64,000 nt of DNA from Pseudomonadales bacterium (GTDB taxonomy: Bacteria; Pseudomonadota; Gammaproteobacteria; Pseudomonadales; DC-out160): positions 21,153 to 85,152 of the forward strand of contig JAHRWA010000035.1 of assembly GCA_019090455.1 (NCBI GenBank). The letters are read 5' to 3'. The notes under the pieces were generated by a model. The model worked only from the letters and a program-made list of their open reading frames with translations, searched no databases and was not told where the DNA came from. Position numbers and translations under genes: made by a program. Below are positions 37,136 through 49,100 of this stretch, one piece after another. The stretch's first letter is position 1; every line of letters starts with the position of its first letter.

Positions 37136-39084
37136 CACTCAACTTTTGTTTCAACTTCATCAATCGGTAAATCCCGCAAAGGCAACCCCCCTTCAAGAGG
37201 TAAAACCAATCTCGCCATCGTCCCTCTCCCCCCGGAATTAGCAACAAGATGAAAATGAGCTTTAATATGACCTGCTCGATAATGCATATTCTCAATGCCT
37301 CTTCCCATCATTGCACCTGCCTCTAAACCTTTACCATAGTCACTGATCATAATAAAAATACACTCAACATCCAGATAGCTATCAACCTTCGTTGAAAGCG
37401 TCAAACGATCCGTCTCACTATGCTTAATACAGTTAGCAATTGATTCCTGAATAATACGCATAATGTGTAACGTTTTTTCTGGACTGAAATCTTTTAACCT
37501 TGGTAAGTCCGTCACCTGCCAATCCAATGTAATCCCCGCAATTTCAAGTTGATCCATCATGCGCACTCGCATCATACCCAACAAGGTCGATGTGTCTTGT
37601 AGTGTAGGGTCTAATGAATCGATGACTAATCTCAAGTCATTAATAGAATCCCGAAGGGCCTCTCTAGCTTGTCGGAACAATTTTCCGGGTGAATTAAAGC
37701 TTGCCATCAAACTCACCAATTGCCCGCCAATACCATCGTGCATATCTCGCATGATTCGCTCACGTTCTTGCATCAATAGCTTTTGATCTTCTAGCGTTTT
37801 CACTTGTTGAAATTGATCGCGCAATTCATTTTCTCTATCTTTCAAACGCTGCTCTAGCAAAGTAGTAAACTCTTCAGCTTCATTGAGGGATTGTATAAAG
37901 CGCCAAAATACAAACCAACAATAAAGGACAAATGACGGCATTAAACCGTACTGTATCAGCAGGCCATCTCGACGATCACCTAAATCATTGAACATAAGAA
38001 GATCGTGGCTGGATGCCACGAGAATGGGGGTACCGACAAAAATGAGTAGACCGATATCCGGCCTTGGGTCTTTCCAATAAGAGAACGCTAAATAGCAAAT
38101 GGTGTAGGTGCCCATTATAGCGCATACATTTAACCAAAGGTTACCCCCCCAGACCAATACCATTTTCGCATCTGGCAGAAAAAACAGGCTGAGACTACAA
38201 GTAGCGATTATTAATAATAGTCGCTCAACGTTTTTAGGTTGTACCCCCACGAAACGATGGCATAAAAAAGTATTAGCCACCACGGCCCACACCAGCAAAG
38301 AAAAATTCATCGCTTCCCAATTTTTTGCACTAAAGGGCGGTTCATTGACGAACACATCCAGTGTATGAATAGCCCAAACAAATGAAGTAACAGCGTAGTA
38401 GGCATAATTGACTTCTTGTTTGCGCAACAGCCAAATGGAAAACAAGACAAAGGAAGAGACACAGAAAAAAACGACAAACCATTTTACCATCGTTATACGA
38501 ACAAAATATTTAAAGTCATATCCCTCTTGAACAACAGCCGCCGGTGCGACAAACACTTCCCCCATTAATCCCTGCTGATCTACCTGGGTTTGTAATCGCA
38601 CATACATCGTATTAGTACCGGTTTTTAATAATTGACCGGAAAACGTATACATCAGCGGCTCATAACCGTGGCGTGAAACAGTCCGACCAAAGGGGCCACT
38701 CTGCCCTACCCAAGTGCCATTGATAAACACAGCGACGTTGTGCGTTACCGAAGGCAGATAAACGCCCCATGCGGTGCTATTAGTGGATTCATTCAAATCA
38801 AATTCAAATTGATACCAGGCGTTTTCTATATCCCGGTGATTGCGATACCAGTCATCGGGTAACGCCTGATTTTGCCAACCTTCCGATTTTGCTAAACGTT
38901 CCTGATCGATTACAGGCGTAAATTTAGTGTTAGGGATAGCCAAAAAGTTAGCTTGATCTAATTTCAAAGCTTGTTCAGGCGAGGCAAAAACAGTAAAGGG
39001 AGGGTTATGCATTAACGCACCAAGAAACATCCAAAAACCAAAAAAAAATGCGAGGTTTCGCACCCTATGATTATTAACATCCAT
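37132..39084 (-). CDS. NarL-type sensor histidine kinase with sugar-binding-like ectodomain
   Basis: 650 residues. A signal anchor is followed by a jelly-roll ectodomain (~40-180) resembling the sugar-binding domain of glycosyl hydrolase family 2 ('WYQFEFDLNES', 'VAVFINGTWVGQSGPFG'). Seven membrane segments come next (~195-395), then a coiled linker, HisKA_3 with 'MRDMHDGIGGQLVS' (phosphoacceptor His449) and HATPase_c ('ESIANCIKHSE', 'ISDYGKG', 'GRGIENMHYRAG'). HisKA_3 kinases normally signal to LuxR/NarL-type regulators. None is adjacent; the orphan regulator at 60301 is one candidate. A relic of a close paralogue is at 35525-35708. Confidence 0.9.
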   Translation of the reverse strand: MDVNNHRVRNLAFFFGFWMFLGALMHNPPFTVFASPEQALKLDQANFLAIPNTKFTPVIDQERLAKSEGWQNQALPDDWYRNHRDIENAWYQFEFDLNESTNSTAWGVYLPSVTHNVAVFINGTWVGQSGPFGRTVSRHGYEPLMYTFSGQLLKTGTNTMYVRLQTQVDQQGLMGEVFVAPAAVVQEGYDFKYFVRITMVKWFVVFFCVSSFVLFSIWLLRKQEVNYAYYAVTSFVWAIHTLDVFVNEPPFSAKNWEAMNFSLLVWAVVANTFLCHRFVGVQPKNVERLLLIIATCSLSLFFLPDAKMVLVWGGNLWLNVCAIMGTYTICYLAFSYWKDPRPDIGLLIFVGTPILVASSHDLLMFNDLGDRRDGLLIQYGLMPSFVLYCWFVFWRFIQSLNEAEEFTTLLEQRLKDRENELRDQFQQVKTLEDQKLLMQERERIMRDMHDGIGGQLVSLMASFNSPGKLFRQAREALRDSINDLRLVIDSLDPTLQDTSTLLGMMRVRMMDQLEIAGITLDWQVTDLPRLKDFSPEKTLHIMRIIQESIANCIKHSETDRLTLSTKVDSYLDVECIFIMISDYGKGLEAGAMMGRGIENMHYRAGHIKAHFHLVANSGGRGTMARLVLPLEGGLPLRDLPIDEVETKVEC

Positions 39085-39338
39085 TGTTGACTACTTCCTA
39101 TTGTTTCACTTTTTCGTCTGCGGGCTTATGAATTACTAAGCAAATCACCTGTCGACACCCGTTCTTAGTACGGAGATCTACGAGCACAGGTTACGAAAAA
39201 ATTAACAGCCTAACAAGGGTGCACAACTCTCGGAGGTTTCATATTGCATCAGGATACTAGAACCTATATGACATTGTTTATCTGCCTGTTATTTCGAGCA
39301 AGGCTAAATAAGGCATCACCGCCTTTGACTGTATTTAG

Positions 39339-40769
39339 TTATGAATTTTCATAAGTGTCATGGCAACTAAATCCAACAAGGTATTTGCCCATCTCGGCAA
39401 ATCTCGCAGCCTCATCCGGCTTGTTTAGTTGCTCCGCAGCGTAAGTCGCATAGTCGATAGCTAAGGTGACATCCTCAAGTTCATGATCCTGACTCCCATT
39501 AGTAGCCGAGGCATCAGCGAGTGCGACACCGATATTGACGGCTTCGCCATTGGCGGCAAGCGATCCTTCCCAACTCGAGCTTTGGTGGTACACACGACCT
39601 AATTCACGGGACAGTAGCAGACGTAATCTCGGATTTTTATCCTTGGGCACGTTTTTCAACGCTTCGACTAACGCGGAACTGGATTCTTCCAAAAGCTCCT
39701 GGCTATCGTCTTCAATAGCGATGTTGCCAACGAGCTTCGCATACCCACCAACCCATTCGGCCCAAAGTAGAGGAAAGCGATCGCGGGAAATCCTATTGAT
39801 ATTCGTAGAGTGACTAGCAATCTCCTGGTCCAACTGGATGCGATGATTTAAGCCTGTGACTAAATCATCTCGAAACAGCGCCGAACGAACCACTTCAGCC
39901 AGCGTCCGCCCTGCCTTGTCACGCATGGCATCTGAAGCAGGCGTGACATCTGAGGCTAGTGCATCTGCCTGTTCGTTGGCCTCCTCCGCCAATTGGTAAG
40001 CATGAGCCGTTGAGGTGGCACCGGTCCATTCGGGAAGCATAATAGCAAGAGCGCGAAGCACATCTATTTCACCGGAAGGGTCTCCTACAGGCACGGGGAA
40101 CAACAAGGAAAAGTGAAGCGCATCGACAGCTTCATTAATATTCAACGTGCGTGCATGCGGCTCCTCAGTTTGCTTGTATAATGCAGCCGCTAAATTATAG
40201 AGATCGCGCCTGTACTGTAGCGGATCAAAGAATTCCCCGCGAGCCTGCTGAGTGGAAGCACTCAGATTCTCCCTGTACAACATGATTGCCTTTTGGAAAT
40301 TCTCGTAACGATCACCATGGACAGCCTTCATCAACATGTCGGCATAGCTCGCCCGATTAGAAAGCGCGTCATCAGACATGCCAACGCTATCGTATATTTG
40401 GATCAACTCCTTGAAGATTCGTTCTGCGTTCAATAAGTCTTCCGGATTTCGCTCCAACTCATATTGCTTGACCAGGCAACTTGCACCTCCTGAACTACCA
40501 AGCGCCAACCAACCCGCGTTGCCGTGTTCCTGCGCCAAAGAAACGATCTTCCAAAAACAAACTCTGGCTTGGGCTAGAGACTCCTGCTGATCCAATTTTT
40601 TATTCTCTAAATAGAAGCTTGCAAGTCGCGCTAACAAATTAACGTTAAGGAGTGTGTCATGTTGAGATATTCGATCAAGCAGACGTCGACCACGCTCGAT
40701 ATCCATCGCATTCGCGCAGTGCGGTTGCGTTGCCTCGAAGAGGGTCAGTTCTTCTTCTAAAGTAGCCAT
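39339..40769 (-). CDS. helical-repeat (TPR-like) protein, unknown
   Basis: 477 residues from the ATG at 40769, which has GAGGAG eight bases upstream. The frame runs on to 40850 without a ribosome-binding site. The whole protein is predicted helical with repeated Ala/Leu/Tyr spacing like tetratricopeptide repeats ('ALAQEHGNAGWLALG', 'LYNLAAALYKQTEE', 'SLAANGEAVNIGVALADA'). Cytoplasmic, acidic, no signal peptide. Similar repeat arrays act as scaffolds or, next to CHAT proteases, as partners; no such partner is here. Confidence 0.65.
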   Translation of the reverse strand: MATLEEELTLFEATQPHCANAMDIERGRRLLDRISQHDTLLNVNLLARLASFYLENKKLDQQESLAQARVCFWKIVSLAQEHGNAGWLALGSSGGASCLVKQYELERNPEDLLNAERIFKELIQIYDSVGMSDDALSNRASYADMLMKAVHGDRYENFQKAIMLYRENLSASTQQARGEFFDPLQYRRDLYNLAAALYKQTEEPHARTLNINEAVDALHFSLLFPVPVGDPSGEIDVLRALAIMLPEWTGATSTAHAYQLAEEANEQADALASDVTPASDAMRDKAGRTLAEVVRSALFRDDLVTGLNHRIQLDQEIASHSTNINRISRDRFPLLWAEWVGGYAKLVGNIAIEDDSQELLEESSSALVEALKNVPKDKNPRLRLLLSRELGRVYHQSSSWEGSLAANGEAVNIGVALADASATNGSQDHELEDVTLAIDYATYAAEQLNKPDEAARFAEMGKYLVGFSCHDTYENS

Positions 40770-41202
40770 CGTCGTACTCCTCGAGTTGCGATTGCTTGCC
40801 TCTCGCAAGGGCTTACGTATCGGGCCGGTACTCGTCAAGTTATACATCATAGTTCAGGGTCCGATAGAGAGATAAATTGATTGATTAATTGAATGAATGA
40901 TCAAATAACCCATTCGAAATATCATCTATATATCTACAGAATTTTATAGGAGCCGATATCAAACTCCATACCCAGTTTTGGGTATGGAGTTTGATATCGG
41001 CTCCTATTCGATCGCTCTTTTATTGACGCGCTCTTAAAACGAACAAATTCTGTCAATTTATCCGTTAAACTTCAATTAGACGTATGTCCATAACGACTAA
41101 ACGATCGTCTAAATGTGCTTGACCACATTCACTCTTTCGGCCTATTGATTTCATTGGAAGGATGTAGAGAATAGATTACAGTTTGTTGCTAGCAAAAATC
41201 AC
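40770..41202. other. divergent intergenic region containing a large hairpin
   Basis: About 430 bases between divergent genes. It holds the perfect inverted repeat at 40946-41007 and the promoters for both sides. A smaller imperfect inverted repeat with TAGACG and CGTCTA arms lies at about 41077-41117. No gene seen. Confidence 0.4.
40946..41007. repeat. perfect 29-bp inverted repeat with 4-nt loop
   Basis: Arms 40946-40974 and 40979-41007 are exactly complementary and flank GTTT. The centre reads CATACCCA-GTTT-TGGGTATG. There is no T tract and it sits between divergent promoters, so it is not an ordinary terminator. A degraded relative of its core, CCATACC-AAAAACT-GGGTATAG, is at 35458-35479 beside the decayed kinase fragment. 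Confidence 0.9.
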
Positions 41203-43083
41203 TTGACCAGGATGAATCTTCCATTGACGGATTCGACAGAAGTCATCATGAAATTTAAACTCACTAGAATTGATAAAGGGATTGCAGAGGAGTTATTACA
41301 ACTACTCGCGAACCAAGCTCGTCGCGCCCCTATTCCTGTTTTCTTTGCTGCGCTGACTCTGATCGCATTTGCAGCAAATAAACTCTCTCCTTTTTTATGG
41401 GGAAGCTGGTTCGTCCTCGCTATTATCATGTTAGGCGTTCGATGGCGACTGATTGGTCGATTGCCCGAGCTGGTAGAGTTATCGACTAAACAACGTTTAC
41501 AACTCGTCTTCCTATTAAATGCAATTCACGGTCTTCTTTATGCCGCAACACTCTATGCTTTTCCCTATTATTCAGAAATCGAAAGAGCCATTCAGTCCGT
41601 TATTCTCTTGGCTTTGTGTACTGCGAGCATTTCCACAACAGCGGGATATCTCCCTTTATTAGCGGCTTACGCCGTACCCATATTCTTCTGCCTTAGTGCT
41701 GCCTGGGCTTTCACAGTAGGCTATAGCGACAATCAAGTAATTGAATATATGGGAGCGATCCTGGTTCTCCTATATTCCAGCGTACTCATTTCCTTTTCTA
41801 AAGATACCTTTAAGCTGTTCAAGGAATCTTATGAAATTCGACTACAGCAAAAAGAAACCAACAAGTTACTACAGCAAGCCCTCAAGGATGCAGAAGCGGC
41901 TAATCAATCAAAAACCCGCTTTTTCGCCTCTGCTAGCCACGATTTAAGACAACCATTACATAGCCTCTCTCTATTTGGTGCCGCTTTAGAATTACAAAAA
42001 CACAATAGTCAAAGTCAAGAAATCATCAAGCACCTCAACATCGCCCTAAAATCCCTAGCGGCCCAGCTAGACGCCCTACTCGACATTTCTAAACTGGATG
42101 CCAATGTTATCGATGTTGACTTGAGACCCATCAATATTAAAACGTTACTGTCACGCATAAGCCTTGAAATGGAACCACTAGCCCAAGAGAAAAAACTAGA
42201 TCTCCAGCTCAGCTGTCACCACGAATATTTTGTGGAAACCGATATCATGTTATTCGAAAGAATTATCCGAAATTTGGTTTCCAATGCCATTAAATATACG
42301 GATACGGGTAACGTGACCATCCAGGTCAAAGAAATAAATAATCCCGCAAAGGAAAAAGCCAAACGCTTAATCATCGATATCATCGATAGTGGACGAGGGA
42401 TCAGTTCAGATAAACATAAAGAAATATTCGACGAATTTTTTCAGGTGGGAAATACTGAGCGTAGCCAGGCTCAAGGTCTGGGTCTAGGTCTCTCCATTGT
42501 GAAGCGTCTGACGAACCTACTCAACATAGAGCTATCAATGACTTCAATCCTGAATGAGGGCTCGGTCTTTAGTTTAGATTTACCCGTAGTGCTCACCGCG
42601 GAGACTCAACAAATATCCATTTTTAATGACGAACAGCCTTGGCATAAGCTATCGGTCTTAGTCATTGATGACGAAATAGAAATCGGCATCGGCATGGAAA
42701 TGTTGCTGAAAAGTTTAGGTTGCAAGCCGATGGTGTGTGATTCTACGGCTAGTGCTTTAGCTATTGCAAAGCAAAAGACACCGGATATCGTCTTAGCTGA
42801 TTTTCGCTTGCGAGGTAATGATACAGGCATTTTATCGATAGAAAAGTTACGAGAAATACACCCCAATTTACCCGCAATATTAATCACCGGGGATAAAAAC
42901 TCCGACACCCTAAAACAAGCTAATACTGAAAATTTACAGGTACTGTATAAACCGGTTATGCCCTCTGACTTAAAACAAGCCATTATCCAAACCTATAAAC
43001 ATCAGAATAAAAACGATAAACACCATAATGAAATCGATAAACCCTGGAATCAAACCAAGTCGGAACCGGAAGAGTCCTTTTGA
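41203..43083 (+). CDS. hybrid sensor histidine kinase with receiver domain
   Basis: 626 residues from a TTG; ATGs at 41212 or 41248 are equally plausible starts. Membrane region with about five to six segments (~40-195), a short coil, HisKA with 'SASHDLRQPLHS' (phosphoacceptor His246), HATPase_c ('LVSNAIKYTDTG', 'IIDSGRGIS', 'GLGLGLSIVKR') and a C-terminal receiver (~480-600) with Asp in 'LADFRLRG' and Lys in 'LYKPV'. It overlaps or abuts the 2008-residue enzyme downstream, which begins ~18 nt after its stop. This hybrid type commonly partners with a LuxR regulator, as found on the far side of the enzyme gene. Confidence 0.9.
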   Translation: MTRMNLPLTDSTEVIMKFKLTRIDKGIAEELLQLLANQARRAPIPVFFAALTLIAFAANKLSPFLWGSWFVLAIIMLGVRWRLIGRLPELVELSTKQRLQLVFLLNAIHGLLYAATLYAFPYYSEIERAIQSVILLALCTASISTTAGYLPLLAAYAVPIFFCLSAAWAFTVGYSDNQVIEYMGAILVLLYSSVLISFSKDTFKLFKESYEIRLQQKETNKLLQQALKDAEAANQSKTRFFASASHDLRQPLHSLSLFGAALELQKHNSQSQEIIKHLNIALKSLAAQLDALLDISKLDANVIDVDLRPINIKTLLSRISLEMEPLAQEKKLDLQLSCHHEYFVETDIMLFERIIRNLVSNAIKYTDTGNVTIQVKEINNPAKEKAKRLIIDIIDSGRGISSDKHKEIFDEFFQVGNTERSQAQGLGLGLSIVKRLTNLLNIELSMTSILNEGSVFSLDLPVVLTAETQQISIFNDEQPWHKLSVLVIDDEIEIGIGMEMLLKSLGCKPMVCDSTASALAIAKQKTPDIVLADFRLRGNDTGILSIEKLREIHPNLPAILITGDKNSDTLKQANTENLQVLYKPVMPSDLKQAIIQTYKHQNKNDKHHNEIDKPWNQTKSEPEESF

Positions 43084-43100
43084 TAAAGAGAGATCAAATT

Positions 43101-46100
43101 ATGAGGTGCAATACCAAAGTAGACTCAGACAAAATATCGAAGGGTTTCGAACAACTTGTTACTGAGAATAGCATCAACAACAAAGAGTTTGATGTCATCA
43201 TTATCGGCAGCGGTTACGGTGGCTCCATCGCCGCCGCCGAACTCAGTGCTTGTACAGAGAATGGAAAGTCATTGTCGGTATGTGTATTAGAGCGAGGCAA
43301 TGAATATTCACCCGGAAGCTTTCCCAGCAGTATCGCTGACATTGCTTCACACGTACGCTGGAATAGAAAAGACGCTACTGCATCGGAAGGCACCGCTAGC
43401 GGTCTCTTCGACTTCAGGCTAAATGAAAATGTCTCTTCGCTACTGGGAAATGGCTTAGGTGGCGGATCACTGATTAATGCAGGGGTAATGGAAATCCCAA
43501 AGAAAGAACGCTTTGACCAATTTTGGCCTAAGCATTTTGAAGGCAGGGAATCATTAGACGACTATTATACAGAATCCAAGAATCTTTTAGGCGCTGCGGC
43601 TAAAAGCTCGAAAAATAATGACATACTTACCCACAAAAACGGGGCACCTGAAAAATTTACGGCGTTAGATGCCTTATCTCCAAAAGAAGACGGGAAGCTA
43701 TCTCAGTTTCGAGCTGCTGCTATCACGGTCGCTATGGAAGATAAGATCACTTCAGGTGGAATAAAACTCAATGCCTGTAATTATTGCGGAGACTGCTTTA
43801 CCGGTTGCAATTTTAACGCTAAAGAGTCATTAGACACTAACTTACTCAATCTCGCTCAACAACAAGGAGCCACTCTTATCACTGGTGCAACCGTGATAAG
43901 ACTCGAAAATGGAGTAAAATCTAACGATTCTAAACAGGCCATCCAAAGCTGGGAGGTCATCACTACCTACACCAATAAGAACCTGCAAATGCGACAGGGA
44001 GCACCGGTCGTACTCAGAGCAAAGCGGGTGATTTTAGCGGCGGGTACATTTGGATCGACTGAAATTCTAAAAAGATCTGAGTGTGACGACCTTTCATTCT
44101 CAAAGACCTTAGGTTCTCGATTTTCAGGCAACGGCGATATGCTGGCCTTTGCTTACAACCAAAACCTTTCCGTTAATGCGGTGTCGAAAAGGGAAATACA
44201 TCCACTAGAGAGAAAAGTGGGGCCGACTATTACCGGAGTTGTCGATACCGGAGTTGTCGATAGCCTGAATGTCGATAGTAACGAACCCCATACGAAAGAT
44301 TCCTTTGTTATCCAAGAGCTCGCCGTACCCAACGCCCTAAGACAGTTTTTTGCCGAAGCCATCACAACCACTAATCTATTTAGAAATTTTAATGTGAGTG
44401 ACAATACTCAGCATTACGAGGGGGACTTATCAATCGACCCCTTAGCCGTTGATTCAAACGCTATCAATAACACGTCGGTACTGGCGCTGTTTGGCGATGA
44501 CAAGTCGGGGGGGACATTAGAGCTATACGGGGATGAGAATAATATTTTTAACAATGGCAATTTAAGAGTGAATTGGCCGGCTGCCAAAAGGGATCCTCTG
44601 TATGATAAACAAATCGCCTATTTAGAAAAAATGCACGACAACGCCGGGTTAGAAGGCACTATCATTCCAAACCCAGTGTGGCAATTTCTGCCTCCCAGCA
44701 TGAGCTTCTTAGCCGAAGGATCTATGCGTGGCCCCTTGATGACGGTACACCCCTTAGGAGGCTGTGCCATGGCTGATCACATTGACCAAGGAGTGGTTAA
44801 CGATATTGGCCAGGTTTTTCGTTCCAAAGATACGGAGGGTACTGATACCCATGACGGTCTCGTCGTCTTAGATGGCTCTATCATACCAACGGCACTGGAA
44901 ACCAATCCTGCATTAACCATTGCTTCTGTTTCTCTTAGAGCCATCAGAAAACTAATCGACCAATGGGGGTTCGAGAAAAACGCCAATGCATCCGGCAATC
45001 TAACCAGCAATAAAAAAATAACGGATAATTCCGTAAGGGAACGAATAAAGTACCGCAATGTACTAGACGATTACGGTATCAAAGAGCAGGACAATACCGA
45101 AGAACAGAATACAGACCAAAACTCGAAACTAAACTCCGACATAAACTCAGACCTAAAGAGAAGCGCACCCACATCAACACCGGCTTCGGCAGAATCTACG
45201 AAAATGCAACTCGTCGAACGCCTAGGCGGTGAGGCTACTTTTAAAGGTACGCAGTATCATATTGATTTAACGCTGCGATATATCCCTAAGGCAATTGATG
45301 ACATCACATTCAATCAGAATAGAAGTATATCTATTCTAGAAAATGGGGGTTCTTTAAAAACGGGTAGCTATTTGAGAATGGTTAAATTGGATACCTGGGA
45401 ACAAATCACTAATGGAACGACAGTGGACTCAGAGATAGAGAAAAAACTCAATAGCGTTGCCACCTTTATAGCGCCAGCGAGTGGAGAGCTGCATTTATTT
45501 GGAAGAGAAAAGTCCTCGCCTTTAGGGAGAAGAATCCGAACAATTTACGCTTGGCTCTTGAATCGTGGGTTAAGAGATATCTACCAGTCTTTGGAAAAAG
45601 ATTTAGCCTCACATAACAACCGTCTATTTTCGTGGATAGGCAGCTTGTGGAAAAACAGACGGAATTCAAATGAGTTGAATTTAAAATCACGAATTAAAAA
45701 CACCTGGGCCTTAGCATCTCGGGCGGGAGAGGTTCGGACTCTGCTCTACAATATAAAAATAGGCAATAGCAGCGTTACAGATAATCACTTTATTGGCAAA
45801 AATATTAAATTTATAAGCTCCTTCTCCTTTCAGGGGGAAAAAAGACTCACCTATTCCCGTCGGTCTAACCCTTGGCGACAACTGATGTCCTTAAAACTCA
45901 TCAACTTCCCTTATCAAAAAAAACTGAGTCTTCAATTGGACACCAAGTTTATTGCCAAACAAAAAATCCCACTGCTACAAATCACTTCTCAAACTGATCA
46001 AATTAGCGCTCTCGCGAGTAGCGTGACATTTCTCGCTTTTATTGTTCGCGTCATATTAAATATACATCTCTTTAGCTTCCGACTTCCTGATGCATCCAGC

Positions 46101-49100
46101 ACCGAGACTACAAGCCGCTTACCACAAACACTAGACGGTATCGACCCACCTGAGATTGTCGATCTGAATGTCAATCAGCTAGACGACGGGACTCCCGTCA
46201 CAATACGATTAACGCGCTATCGGAATAGCGACAAGCCTCCATTAGTGGCGATCCATGGTTATAGCGTGAGTGGCTCTATGTTTACCCATGAGAATATTGG
46301 TACTAACTTGGTCCAGTACTTTTCTAAAAACTATGACGTATGGATTCTGGATCTTCGAACTAGCGGCGCATTCAAAACAGCAAAAGAATCCTGGTGCTTC
46401 GAAGATGTTGCCTTCGAGGACATCCCCTACGCCTTCGACCACATTTACAAAGAAACCCAGAAGAAAATCAACGTACTTTCTCATTGTATGGGCTCTGCAA
46501 TGATCAGTATGGCAATATTAAAGAAGCCTGAAATAGGAGATAGGTATTTTGAAGAAAGAACTCAATTACCGGATTACATACGTTGCCTAGCACTTTCTCA
46601 AGTGGGGCCAAGAGTTAACTTAAGTCCCGACAACTACCTTCGAGCCTACCTATTAAATTATGGGCTACAGTTTTTCGATTTAAAAAACTATAGATTCCAA
46701 AATGTGGGTGAACCCAGCATTGTTGACAATCTAGTCGACCGGTTTTTAACAACGCTCCCTTATCCGGAAGAAGAGTTTGATTTAGAGAATCCTAGGTGGC
46801 CTTGGCAAAAAGCTAACTTTACTCGCACTCGACATCGAGCGGATGCAGTTTATGGACGTAATTTTAATTTAAAGAATATTGATAAGAAATTATTGAAACA
46901 TATCGACGACATCTATGGACACCTTAGTGCACAAACCGTTGCACAAGTTATTCAATTCAGCAAGTGGAATAGCATAGCGACCAAAGAAGGCTACAACGAT
47001 TATGTATCGCGTAAAAACTTGATTGACCGTTGGCGTTTCAATACTTTTAGCGTTCATGGCGAAGATAACGATGAAATGGACGTGTCCACCGTCGCGTTAG
47101 TAAAGGCCACTTTAGAAGACGCAGGGCTACAATATAGTTATAAAACCTTTATAAATACAGGTCACTTAGACAGCATGATTGGAACTGCTGCATCTGATAC
47201 CTTTGCCGCAATTGACGCTTTTTTTAAGGACAATGCATCACTAGATAACAATATCGTCAGCATTAAATCAAAAAGTAAAACGGTAACAGAAATCGGCGTT
47301 ATTAATACGCCAGAAAATAGAAACAACAACAAAGGCGCGTTAAATACCTATGCAGTAACACCCTGGATCGGACCTCATATAGGGCCTATACAGCAAAACC
47401 CGCTTACACCAAGATTTAAAAACGATGTGTTACCGGTATCGCTTGGCTTTAGTCCGGGCGATACCCTACCCTATGCGACCGTGGTGGTACCGACAATAAT
47501 TAAGCATGGTCTCTTTCAAATTCAACCTGTCCTTAACACCTATGACGACTCAGATACTAAATCCTTAGAGACAAAAGACACCGCTAGAACCTCTTTTAGG
47601 AGTCATAACAACACTTCAACCCTGCACATCAAACGTTTCCCAACTAACGCGAATCGAGATTTGGTTAAACTTGAAGTACCCAATAATATTTGGCGAGACA
47701 AGAATGTCGATGGTTTTTTAGTTCTTTTTGTTCATGGAAACTTTGAACCTTCAAGATCACATCACTCGATGTTAATGCCGATAGGCAGTGATTCTGAAAT
47801 TGACAAGAAAATTGAAACGGCTGTGCTTGAATTGTTGCAAACCCGGGCTATCGACCTCTATACAAGCTTTATCAAAAAGCCGAAACCCAACTCCTCCTCC
47901 GACGCTCTTTGTTTTGTCGCCGCTAGCTGTCAATTTCCTCACGGGTTACTCGATAAGATGGTAGCTTATAAGTCTTACGAACGTCTTAACAATCTCCCAC
48001 AGCAATCCTCCCCTTTGGAATCCAACTCTACACCTACATCTACATCTACACCTACACCTACATCACCCAATGAGCCCTCAATTATGCTACTCATGGGAGA
48101 TCAAGTTTACGTAGATTCTACGGCCGGTTTATTTGATCCAACCGCTCGACATGATCGGTATAACCGTCCATATCAGAATCTGTATCAAAATGAACATGTA
48201 CGATCAGTCATGAAAAAACTGCCCAGCTTTAACATGATAGACGACCATGAGATAATTAATAACTGGGAATCACTTTCTAAGAAAGACCTTCAAAACGAAA
48301 AGCACAAGACCTGGGGAATTGCAGCGTTTAAAAACTGGCAACGTAAATACAGCCACACCTTACACTCGTGCACAACCCATGACAAAAACACCTGTAATGG
48401 ATTGTGGTTTGATTTTGAAGAAAACGACTTTTCCTTCTTTATGGTTGATAGTCGCACCGAGCGTCAGCACAGAAATGCAAAGAACGTAGAATCTGCCAAC
48501 ATGATGGGTAAGGATCAATTCAATGCGCTGATAGGCTGGCTTAAAAAGCAGAGCAGAAGTTCCAAACCCAAATTTATTATTTCACCCTCACTGCTTTTGC
48601 CTCGCACTGCGCGTGTCTCAAATTCACAGTATGCGAGTACTGCATTACACTCAGATAGCTGGGAAGGATACCCGTATAGCTTCAAGGAATTAATTTCTGC
48701 TATTTCTGAATACCAAGTGAATAATGTTGTTTTAGTTTCCGGTGATGCTCATCTGTCTTTTGTCAGCGAACTGGAAATCAGCTGCGCTAACAGTTCACTT
48801 AATTTACTATCGATACATAGCTCTGGATTATATTCTCCTTTACCCTTCGCTAACGCCAGAAAGCAGGATATTGCATTCAACGAAAACTTTGATTTTCAGC
48901 TACAGAACAAAGCCGCATTAAACGTTCAAGTGAAAACACAAGATAATGAAATTGTTCTTGGAGATGGCTTCGCCACAATTGATGTCGTAAAAGGAAAACA
49001 AGGTTGGCTTTTAACCACGTCGTTTAGTCGAGAAAATGGCACTCATATGATTAAAAAGACGCTGCTGGACTCTGGCTCAACACCCGGTTCGATTCAACAA

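Noticed and set aside
42606..42983. 125-codon minus-strand frame
   Set aside because: Antisense to the receiver domain of the hybrid kinase.
43080..43100. TTG start of the fusion protein overlapping the kinase stop
   Set aside because: The ATG at 43101 has a purine-rich ribosome-binding site and the extra seven residues add nothing family-like.
48030..48066. Thr/Pro-coding simple repeat in the fusion gene
   Set aside because: It is a flexible linker before the phosphatase motifs, not a separate element.
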